Below are positions 1 to 6,018 of a stretch of DNA of 12,969 nucleotides, piece by piece (the stretch's first letter is position 1; every line of letters starts with the position of its first letter). The stretch lies in assembly GCA_013330765.1 (NCBI GenBank), contig DUHU01000110.1:1-12969 (forward strand), given 5' to 3'. This stretch comes from Candidatus Poseidoniaceae archaeon. Its GTDB lineage: Archaea > Thermoplasmatota > Poseidoniia > Poseidoniales > Poseidoniaceae. The position numbers and the translations under genes are program-made. Under the pieces are notes generated by a model that was not told the origin of the DNA, did no database searches, and saw only the letters and a list, made by a program, of their open reading frames with translations.

Positions 1-2395
1 CCGTTGCTGGTGTTCACGTCGGCCAAGGTCACGGTCGCGTCGTTGACCATCACGGTCTCGCCCACGGTGAACGCGAGCGGCTGCCCGTTGACGGCGTCAG
101 CGGACATGCACTCCGTCACCGCACTGGAGGGCACTTCGCCCGCCACGACGTGGTACAGGAGGATGTCCGACAGGGTCGCCTTCCCTTCAGGGGTGTCCAG
201 AGCGGCGAGATCGATGCCGGCGTCTGCAAAGGCCTGGTCCGTTGGCGCAAAGAGCGTGAACGGCCCGTCGCCTTGCAAGGTTTCGAGCAACTCCGCTTGG
301 ACGACGGCCGCGACGAGCGAACCGTGGATGCCCGTGCACTGGGCGGTCCGAGGCAGGTCGTTTGGCGTGTCGCTGGGCGTCAGCACCTTGTCGATGACGT
401 GGATGACACCGTTGCTGGTGTTGACGTCCGCGAGGGTCACGTTGGCACCGTTGACCATCACGCCGTCTCCGACGGTGAAGGCGAGCGGTTGACCGTTGGC
501 CGCATCTGCGGTCATGCAGTCGGTGACGTTGGCGGCCGGAACGGCGGCCCCGACCACGTGGTAGAGCAGGATGTCGGACAGGGTTGCCTTGCCTTCGGGC
601 GTATCGAGGGCCGCGAGGTCAATGCCAGCGTCGGCGAAGGCCTGATCGGTCGGTGCAAAGACCGTGAATGGGCCGTCGCCTTGCAAGGTTTCGAGCAGTT
701 CAGCCTGCACGACGGCAGCGACCAAGGAATCGTGGATGCCGGTGCACTGGGCCGTGCGTGGGATGTCGTTGGGCGTGGCTGTGGGCATCAACACCTTGTC
801 GATGACGTGGATGATTCCGTTGCTTGTCGGCACGTCGGTAGCGGTCACGTTGGCGCCGTTGACCATGACGCCGGTGCCCACGGTGAAGCTCAACGGGTTG
901 CCGTTGACCGTGGTGGCGGACATGCAGTCGGTCACGTTGGAGGCGGGCACGTTGGCACCCACCACGTGATAGAGCAGGATGCCTGAGAGCGTGGCTTGTC
1001 CCTCTGGCGTGTCGAGTGCTGCAAGATCGATGCCGGCGTCGGCAAAGGCTTGGTCCGTCGGTGCGAAGACCGTGAACGGTCCGTCGCCTTCCAGGGTCTC
1101 GAGCAATCCGGCCTGGATCACGGCAGACACCAACGAAGTGTGATTGCCGGTGCATGAGGCCGTGCGGGGAATGTCGTTGGGCGTGTCCGTGGGCATCAGC
1201 ACCTTGTCGATGACGTGGATGACACCGTTGCTGGAGTTCACGTCAGCAAGGGTCACGTTTGCGTCGTTGACCATGACGCCACCGTTGACCGTGAAGGCAA
1301 GCGGCTGTCCGTTGACGGCGTTTGCGGACATGCACTCCGTGACCGCAGACGCGGGAACGTTACCGGCCACGACGTGGTAGAGAAGGATGTCTGAGAGGGC
1401 TTGCTTTCCTTCCGGCGTGTCCAGCGAAGCAAGGTCGATGCCTGCATCGGCGAAGGCTTGGTCGGTCGGTGCAAAGAGGGTGAACGGTCCGGAGCCTTGG
1501 AGCGTCTCAAGCAACTCGGCTTGAACCACCGCGGTCACAAGGGAATTGTGGATCCCCGTGCACTGCGCGGTGCGGGGGATGTCGTTGGGTGTCGCGGTGG
1601 GCGTCAGCACCTTGTCAATGACGTGAATGATGCCGTTGCTGGTGTTCACGTCAGCAAGGGTCACGTTGGCGTCGTTGACCATGACCCCACCGTTGACGGT
1701 GAAGGCCAGCGGTTGTCCGTTGGCGGCGTCCGCCGTCATGCATTCGGTCACGTTCGCGGCCGGCACGTCGGCGCTGACCACGTGGTAGAGCAGGATGTCC
1801 GACAGGGCTGCCTTGCCTTCGGGTGTGTCGAGAGCGCCGAGGTCAATTCCAGCGTCGATGAAGGCCTGGTCGGTCGGCGCGAAGACCGTGAACGGTCCGG
1901 TGCCTTGCAAGGTTTCGAGCAGTTCGGCTTGAATCACGCCCGCCACAAGGGAATTGTGCAGGCCAGTGCACTGAGCGGTTCGGGGAATGTCGTTGGGTGT
2001 GTCGGTCGGCATCAACACCTTGTCAATGACGTGGATCAGTCCGTTTGAGGAAATCACGTCGGTCATGACCACGTTGGCGTCGTTGACCATGACGCCACCG
2101 TCGACGGTGAAGGCCAGCGGCTGGCCGTTCGCGGCATCCGCCGTCATGCATTCGGTCACGTTGGCGGCCGGGACGTCGGCGCCGACCACGTGGTACAGCA
2201 AAATGTCAGCGAGCGTTTGTTTGCCTGCTTCGGTGCTGAAATCGGCCAAGTCAATGCCAGCGTCGGTGAAGGCTTGATCCGTTGGGGCAAACACGGTGAA
2301 GGGACCAGGTCCTTCCAACGTGGACAGCAGTTCAGCCTGAATGACGGCCGCGACAAGGCTGCCGTGAATGCCTGTGGATTGGGCGGTGGTGGGAA
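1..2395 (-). repeat. Tandem 408-bp repeats encoding FAS1 domains 2-7
   Basis: A CCGTT-type anchor recurs at plus-strand positions 1, 409, 817, 1225, 1633 and 2041, an exact spacing of 408 bp (136 codons) with no net indel. The next equivalent, at 2440, is 399 bp away and marks the junction with the divergent first domain. Copies share long nucleotide stretches, not only protein motifs. This implies recent tandem duplication or ongoing gene conversion, and probably copy-number variation between strains. It is also a likely site of collapse in short-read assemblies. Confidence 0.92.
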
Positions 2396-2885
2396 TGTCC
2401 ACCGGCGGGAGCATGACGCGGTCGATCACGTGGATGATGCCGTTGGAGGCTTGAACGTCGGCCGTGGTGACGTTGGCGTTGCTGAGGGTGACGCCGTTTG
2501 CATCAACGCCGAACTGCACACGATCGCCGTTGACGGTGGTCGCAAACATGCCGTCTGTCAGCGCACTGGAGGCCACCGAGCCGGCCACCACGTGGTGGAG
2601 CAAGATGGAGGTCAGCGTGTCGATTTCCTCTTGGGTGTCGAACGTGCTGATGTCGATGCCTGCCTCTGCAAAGGCCGTGTCCGTCGGTGCAAACACCGTG
2701 AAGGGGCCCGAACCCTGCAGGGTGGAGACCAGGTTCGCGGTCGTCAGAGCGTCCACGAGCGTGTTGTGGACGCCTGTTGCCGCAGCATTGGCGGGGATGT
2801 CTTGGGTGGCGTCAGCACTGGCTTGCAGTGGTAGGGTGGACGCCATCAGGATGGCAATGAGCACGAACACGGCGGATTTCTTCAT
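1..2885 (-). CDS. Secreted multi-domain fasciclin (FAS1) protein, C-terminus beyond window
   Basis: This frame stays open from ATG at 2885 to the window edge (961 complete codons, no stop). Residues 1-24 form a signal peptide: Lys2-Lys3, a hydrophobic core, and an ASA|D cleavage site near residue 24. Seven FAS1 domains follow, starting near residues 26, 163, 299, 435, 571, 707 and 843. Each shows FAPTD-x-AF, then LLxHHV or LLYHVV, then SNGxIHVID. The seventh is cut just before its IHVID motif, so the protein continues past the window. FAS1 domains typically mediate adhesion at the cell surface, so I infer an exported adhesin or matrix protein; the ligand is unknown. Domain 1 is the most divergent and has no cysteine, while domains 2-7 are close copies. 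There is no SD site, and a TATA-like element lies 25-32 nt upstream, suggesting a leaderless transcript. Overlapping plus-strand frames are repeat shadows. Confidence 0.93.
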   Translation of the reverse strand, partial: MKKSAVFVLIAILMASTLPLQASADATQDIPANAAATGVHNTLVDALTTANLVSTLQGSGPFTVFAPTDTAFAEAGIDISTFDTQEEIDTLTSILLHHVVAGSVASSALTDGMFATTVNGDRVQFGVDANGVTLSNANVTTADVQASNGIIHVIDRVMLPPVDIPTTAQSTGIHGSLVAAVIQAELLSTLEGPGPFTVFAPTDQAFTDAGIDLADFSTEAGKQTLADILLYHVVGADVPAANVTECMTADAANGQPLAFTVDGGVMVNDANVVMTDVISSNGLIHVIDKVLMPTDTPNDIPRTAQCTGLHNSLVAGVIQAELLETLQGTGPFTVFAPTDQAFIDAGIDLGALDTPEGKAALSDILLYHVVSADVPAANVTECMTADAANGQPLAFTVNGGVMVNDANVTLADVNTSNGIIHVIDKVLTPTATPNDIPRTAQCTGIHNSLVTAVVQAELLETLQGSGPFTLFAPTDQAFADAGIDLASLDTPEGKQALSDILLYHVVAGNVPASAVTECMSANAVNGQPLAFTVNGGVMVNDANVTLADVNSSNGVIHVIDKVLMPTDTPNDIPRTASCTGNHTSLVSAVIQAGLLETLEGDGPFTVFAPTDQAFADAGIDLAALDTPEGQATLSGILLYHVVGANVPASNVTDCMSATTVNGNPLSFTVGTGVMVNGANVTATDVPTSNGIIHVIDKVLMPTATPNDIPRTAQCTGIHDSLVAAVVQAELLETLQGDGPFTVFAPTDQAFADAGIDLAALDTPEGKATLSDILLYHVVGAAVPAANVTDCMTADAANGQPLAFTVGDGVMVNGANVTLADVNTSNGVIHVIDKVLTPSDTPNDLPRTAQCTGIHGSLVAAVVQAELLETLQGDGPFTLFAPTDQAFADAGIDLAALDTPEGKATLSDILLYHVVAGEVPSSAVTECMSADAVNGQPLAFTVGETVMVNDATVTLADVNTSN

Positions 2886-2909
2886 GGCCTTCTAGGCACG
2901 CGATGTGAG

Positions 2910-2917
2910 TTATAATC
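2910..2917 (-). promoter_or_regulatory. TATA-like element of the FAS1 gene
   Basis: Read on the minus strand the element is GATTATAA, lying 25-32 nt upstream of the ATG at 2885. With archaeal TATA-to-start-site spacing, transcription would begin at or within a few nucleotides of the start codon. No SD sequence precedes this ATG. A 6-bp inverted repeat (TGTGAG 2904-2909, CTCACA 2926-2931) flanks the element and could be an operator. Confidence 0.55.
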
Positions 2918-3016
2918 AGGTGTTTCTCACACGACGGCGCTGACCTCCAGCGATGAAGGGTGAACACAGCCGCGCAGCAGGGTGAATCGATGCGCTGACG
3001 CCGAAAAAATCCAACC

Positions 3017-3022
3017 TTAAAT
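3017..3022 (+). promoter_or_regulatory. TATA-like element of the 3045 gene
   Basis: TTAAAT lies 23-28 nt upstream of the ATG at 3045, with an A-rich run (3004-3009) before it. There is no SD site near the start. The arrangement fits an archaeal leaderless promoter driving the first gene of the lipid cluster, divergent from the FAS1 gene. The octamer AATCAGGT overlaps this element and recurs at the FAS1 TATA element. Confidence 0.5.
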
Positions 3023-3044
3023 CAGGTCATCCTGTTCTTCGTGC

Positions 3045-3518
3045 ATGGCTTCGATGATCCTTGGATGGACCCTGAACGACGTGACGACCGCCATGGGGTT
3101 GGGCACCACCGAACACCTGCTTCATGCCTCCCTTCAGGCGCAGAAAGAGGCGCTTACGGCGTTGGTGAAAGGCGTCAAAGAACGCCTCCCGGCCGAAGGA
3201 AACGTGGACGTCTGGCTGATGTGCCAGCAGGATTCGTGCTACGACTACCGTGAGCCCGTGGTCATCGGTGCGCCGATGGTCTTTGGAGGAAAAGTACCGG
3301 AAGTCCTCTGGTATCTGGCGCCAAACGAACACGTCCAAGGGTTCCCATCGACCACGACCGTGGCTGACCTCCATTCGATCATGAACGAGGTGTCGCTCAA
3401 CGGGCCTGGAGAACTCCCGTCCCCGACCGTGCACCTTTCAGGGTGGCATGCCGAAGCGGAACGGCTTGCTCCTTTGCTGGGCGTGAGCCAAATCCAAGCC
3501 TCTTCGGAGAGGCTTTGA
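3045..3518 (+). CDS. Uncharacterised 157-aa protein, first gene of lipid cluster
   Basis: I do not recognise this family. The protein is soluble, with no signal peptide or membrane segment. Visible features are a helical, Ala/Lys-rich stretch at residues 22-48, a C60-x4-C65 pair after a predicted strand (VDVWLMC), a Gly/Val-rich central part (72-92), and a His/Trp segment near the C-terminus (H130, W134, H135). ATG 3045 is preferred because the TATA-like element lies 23-28 nt upstream; ATG 3054 would also keep the frame. The last seven codons and the stop overlap a perfect 8-bp hairpin (3496-3515). The gap to the next gene is 25 bp. Strand and proximity suggest a role beside the ketosynthase and desaturase genes, but the hairpin may place it on its own transcript. 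No function can be assigned. Confidence 0.72.
   Translation: MASMILGWTLNDVTTAMGLGTTEHLLHASLQAQKEALTALVKGVKERLPAEGNVDVWLMCQQDSCYDYREPVVIGAPMVFGGKVPEVLWYLAPNEHVQGFPSTTTVADLHSIMNEVSLNGPGELPSPTVHLSGWHAEAERLAPLLGVSQIQASSERL
3496..3515 (+). terminator. Perfect 8-bp hairpin at end of the 3045 gene
   Basis: AAGCCTCT (3496-3503) and AGAGGCTT (3508-3515) are perfectly complementary around a TCGG tetraloop, followed by T3516. The stem lies within the last codons of the gene, directly before its TGA stop. It resembles an intrinsic terminator with a poor U-tract. It could instead be an RNA-processing or stabilising stem between the first gene and the rest of the cluster. Confidence 0.45.
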
Positions 3519-3522
3519 TAAT
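3514..3522 (+). promoter_or_regulatory. Possible internal TATA-like element upstream of GTG 3544
   Basis: TTTGATAAT lies 22-30 nt before the GTG start at 3544, which has no SD site. The spacing matches that of the leaderless promoters at 2885 and 3045. If real, it would start a second transcript carrying the five downstream lipid-cluster genes, immediately after the hairpin. The consensus match is imperfect. Confidence 0.3.
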
Positions 3523-3543
3523 TGGGAACGTCGACGGCTAAAC

Positions 3544-4143
3544 GTGGACCCGACGGTTGATGCCAGTACCATTGTGCTGAACATCTTGCTGTACGTGCTT
3601 CTTCCGTTGTGGGTCGTGGCCGGCGGTGTCGATTGGTTTTGCCACCGGGCCACCAACATCGAATCGTCAGCAGGGCTCCGCGAAGCGCTTGTTCACGCGG
3701 TCATGGGCGTTCAGGTTGGCATTCCAATCCTTCTTGGCTTGATGTTCGAAGTCAACGTGCTGGTCCTCATCATGTGCATTCTGGCCTTTGTTGCCCATGA
3801 ATTGGTGGCACATTACGACGTGAAGTACGCCAAAGACTTGCGCGAAATCAGCATCTGGGAAACCCATGCGCACAGCTACCTGGCCACCCTTCCGTTCTTC
3901 ATCATCCTGCTCATCGTCGTGCGCCGCTGGGAGACGTTCATCGATTTCATCACCCTCAACTGGGCCGGCAGCATGCATTTGCAGTGGCGGGAGGAGTCCC
4001 TGGGCGTCAACGGTAATTTCGCAGTGGGGTACATCTTGTTCATGCTGGTGTTCGGAGTCATGCCGTACCTGTCCGAAATTTACCGCTGCTGGAAATGGGA
4101 GCGCGACAACGGAGTCTCGACTTTGCCTTGGAGGAATTCATGA
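3544..4143 (+). CDS. Uncharacterised 5-TM membrane protein with conserved-looking His/Asp/Glu pattern
   Basis: This 199-aa integral membrane protein has hydrophobic segments at about residues 9-27, 51-68, 69-88, 113-127 and 159-176. Polar residues cluster at membrane boundaries: D30-W31-x2-H34, E40, H51, then H85-E86, H90, D92, and further on E106, H108 and H110. Such His/Glu sets occur in membrane metalloenzymes and cytochromes, so I infer possible iron or heme binding, perhaps as an oxidase, hydroxylase or electron donor to the desaturase encoded downstream. I cannot name the family. The GTG start is chosen because it is the first usable start in an otherwise open frame and sits at TATA-like spacing; no SD site is present. 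The stop overlaps the ketosynthase start (ATGA), indicating translational coupling. Confidence 0.78.
   Translation: MDPTVDASTIVLNILLYVLLPLWVVAGGVDWFCHRATNIESSAGLREALVHAVMGVQVGIPILLGLMFEVNVLVLIMCILAFVAHELVAHYDVKYAKDLREISIWETHAHSYLATLPFFIILLIVVRRWETFIDFITLNWAGSMHLQWREESLGVNGNFAVGYILFMLVFGVMPYLSEIYRCWKWERDNGVSTLPWRNS
4130..4134 (+). promoter_or_regulatory. Shine-Dalgarno site fixing the ketosynthase start
   Basis: GGAGG lies 5 nt before ATG 4140, inside the end of the membrane-protein gene. It supports ATG 4140 over the in-frame ATG at 4095, which would add 15 residues unlike a ketosynthase N-terminus. Confidence 0.75.
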
Positions 4144-5285
4144 TGACGCCCGTGTACATCACGTCGACCGGGTGGCATCTGCCGGGCCCGGCCATCTCAA
4201 ACGATCAGGTGGAAGTCGTGCTGGGGGCAGTGAACGGGAAACCTTCTGGCCTTCGAGCACAGATTCAGAAGGCCAACGGCATTCAAACGAGGCACTACGG
4301 CATCGACGCCAACCAACAAACCACGGTTTCAAACACCCAAATGGCGGTCTTGGCCGGGCAAGAATGCATGGACCGGGCCTTCCGACCCATTCACCAAGTC
4401 GGCATGCTCGCCGTTGCATCCACGCAAGGTGATCATCCCGTTCCGGGACTCGCGTCCTTCGTTCAGGCCGGCTTGGGGATGGCTGAAGTTGAAATCCTCA
4501 CGGCGCAATCCATCTGTTCCTCGTCGATGATGGCGCTCAAGGGCGCCTGGTTGGCCTTGCGGTGCGATGAGCACGAAGCGGCGCTCGTGGTTGCCACCGA
4601 GATGCCTTCGCGGTTGCTGAAGCGGCAGCGGTACGAGGCCGCGACGGAATCGACCTTCGCCAAGAAAACCGTGGACTTCAACACCGAATTCCTTCGTTGG
4701 ATGCTCTCCGATGGAGCAGGTGCTTTGCTGTTGGAGACGGCACCCCGCCCGAAGGGTCTCTCGTTTCGAATCGACTGGATGAAGGGGTGGTCGCATGCGC
4801 ACGCTCTCCCGACATGCATGAGCGTTGGATCCAGCGGCAAGGCCGAAGAGGACCGCACGTGGCAGGACTACGAGACCTACGCGGACGCAGAGCGTGACGG
4901 GGCCTTGCTGCTCCGGCAGGAGGTTCGCCTGCTCGATCATATCGTCCGCCTCGGCGTGGACGGATACGTTCGCCTGGTTCAGGAGGGCCTGAACGTGCCC
5001 TCCGAAGTGGACCATTTCTTGTGCCACTACTCGTCCCATCATTTCCGACCAAAAATCCTCGACATGCTCGATGCCGCTGGCGTTGGCATTCCCGATGAGA
5101 AATGGTGGACCAACCTCTACACCCGAGGAAACACGGGTGCAGCATCTTTGTTCATCATGCTCGACGAGTTCGTGAGGACACAGAACCCGAAGGTCGGGGA
5201 ACGCATCCTGTGCTTTGTTCCAGAAAGTGGACGTTTCAACACGACGTACATGCATTTGACGGTGGTGGACAGCGATGGACGGTAA
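4140..5285 (+). CDS. 3-oxoacyl-ACP synthase III-like ketosynthase (StlD/DarB-like)
   Basis: This 381-aa thiolase-fold condensing enzyme would join an acyl-thioester to a malonyl- or beta-keto-thioester, or condense two acyl chains. The KAS III triad is visible: nucleophile Cys126 (QSICSSS), His296 (FLCHYSS) and Asn331 (GNTGAAS). The N-terminus has the beta-strand opening VYITSTGWHLP, followed by INGK-like VNGKPS and NGIQTRHYGID. These resemble StlD/DarB ketosynthases, which make dialkylresorcinol precursors in bacteria. This is a recalled resemblance, not an alignment. The start at ATG 4140 is set by GGAGG and overlaps the upstream stop (ATGA). The 3' end overlaps the next gene by 11 bp. No acyl carrier protein gene is visible nearby, so the substrate may be a CoA ester. 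Alternatives include an OleA-type head-to-head condensing enzyme. Confidence 0.86.
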   Translation: MMTPVYITSTGWHLPGPAISNDQVEVVLGAVNGKPSGLRAQIQKANGIQTRHYGIDANQQTTVSNTQMAVLAGQECMDRAFRPIHQVGMLAVASTQGDHPVPGLASFVQAGLGMAEVEILTAQSICSSSMMALKGAWLALRCDEHEAALVVATEMPSRLLKRQRYEAATESTFAKKTVDFNTEFLRWMLSDGAGALLLETAPRPKGLSFRIDWMKGWSHAHALPTCMSVGSSGKAEEDRTWQDYETYADAERDGALLLRQEVRLLDHIVRLGVDGYVRLVQEGLNVPSEVDHFLCHYSSHHFRPKILDMLDAAGVGIPDEKWWTNLYTRGNTGAASLFIMLDEFVRTQNPKVGERILCFVPESGRFNTTYMHLTVVDSDGR

Positions 5286-6018
5286 GATTGAGATTGACGG
5301 AGTTCCGGTAAAAGAAGCAGCAGAAGCCATCGGCGCCAACGACGTACCGGACCTTGGCGACGTTGCGCAAGACGCGCTCCGGCGCTTGCTTCGCGTGTGG
5401 ATCGGCTTCGAGCGCGACCTCGTGACCGTACCGCTCCTCCGCCGCCTCGACCTCGGCACCTACACGCTGGCTGACCATCGCCGCCTCCTCGTCAATTTGC
5501 GTCAACAAGTGGTCGAAGGTTCCCGTTGGATTGCTCGAGCGGCCTCCTCCATGGACCGCGACCACAGCGAATTGCGCTCGATGATCCTCAGGCACGCGGT
5601 GGACGAGCACCGGGACTACACCATGCTCGAGCAAGATTACGTCAACGCAGGAGGCGAGTTGGAGGCCATCCTCAACCGCGGGAAAAACGTGGGCAGCGAA
5701 GCCTTCCACGCCTTCATGATGCAACGCGCGAGCCAACCCAATCCTGTGGACATGCTTGGCGCGATGTGGATCATCGAAGGCCTCGGTGAGCGGATGGCCA
5801 CTGGCTGGGCCACGCGCATGGAAGAACTGTGCGAGCGCGAGGGCATCACACGCTTCATGACCTACCACGGCGCCAACGACGACGATCACATGCAACGTTT
5901 CTACGCCATGCTGGACGAAGTGTGCGTCGACGTTCACGTGGTCGAACGCATTGAAATGACTGCGAAGGTGGTCGCGCGCTTGTACCGGCTGCAATTGGAG
6001 GAGTTGGAGGATGAGTAG
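5275..6018 (+). CDS. Heme-oxygenase-fold putative non-heme iron enzyme
   Basis: The 247-aa all-helical protein resembles the iron-containing redox enzyme group (heme-oxygenase-like fold; relatives include TenA, PqqC, CADD and the 1-undecene synthase UndA). Likely metal ligands are H107, E111 and H112 in the segment RHAVDEHRDYTMLE, E168 in WIIEGLGE, and H198-x3-D202-x2-H205 near residue 200. The last matches the HxxxDxxH spacing of known members, so a diiron or mono-iron oxygenase is plausible. Beside a ketosynthase and a desaturase, it could oxidise or decarboxylate a fatty-acyl product. The start overlaps the ketosynthase stop by 11 bp, with GGTGGTGGA upstream. There is no signal peptide or TM segment. 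The reaction is inferred, and a non-enzymatic TenA-like role cannot be excluded. Confidence 0.72.
   Translation: MDGKIEIDGVPVKEAAEAIGANDVPDLGDVAQDALRRLLRVWIGFERDLVTVPLLRRLDLGTYTLADHRRLLVNLRQQVVEGSRWIARAASSMDRDHSELRSMILRHAVDEHRDYTMLEQDYVNAGGELEAILNRGKNVGSEAFHAFMMQRASQPNPVDMLGAMWIIEGLGERMATGWATRMEELCEREGITRFMTYHGANDDDHMQRFYAMLDEVCVDVHVVERIEMTAKVVARLYRLQLEELEDE

Larger units (their letters stand above)
2886..3044. promoter_or_regulatory. Divergent intergenic region with nested direct octamers
   Basis: This 159-bp gap separates the divergent FAS1 gene and the lipid cluster. It holds both TATA-like elements and three pairs of identical octamers in direct orientation: AATCAGGT at 2914 and 3020, GCGCTGAC at 2937 and 2992, and AGGGTGAA at 2957 and 2979. 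The pairs are nested around a shared centre near 2970. They may be regulator-binding sites controlling both directions. No small ORF or RNA gene is evident. Confidence 0.4.

Noticed and set aside
1..2395. CRISPR array or insertion-type repeat
   Set aside because: The repeat unit is 408 bp, entirely coding and in frame, with no short-repeat/unique-spacer alternation and no terminal inverted repeats.
150..2834. Long plus-strand open frames (150-986, 1401-2048, 2190-2834) suggesting His/Gly-rich proteins
   Set aside because: They recur with the 408-bp period and are antisense shadows of the FAS1 repeats, whose minus-strand frame gives signal peptide and FAS1 motifs throughout.
4095..4139. Upstream ATG 4095 as ketosynthase start
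   Set aside because: It would overlap the membrane-protein gene by 49 bp and add residues unlike a KAS III N-terminus; ATG 4140 has a GGAGG at 5 nt.
4329..5459. 376-codon minus-strand open frame
   Set aside because: It lies antisense to the ketosynthase, whose catalytic triad is intact; the antisense product is low-complexity Arg/His/Ser-rich with no recognisable domain.
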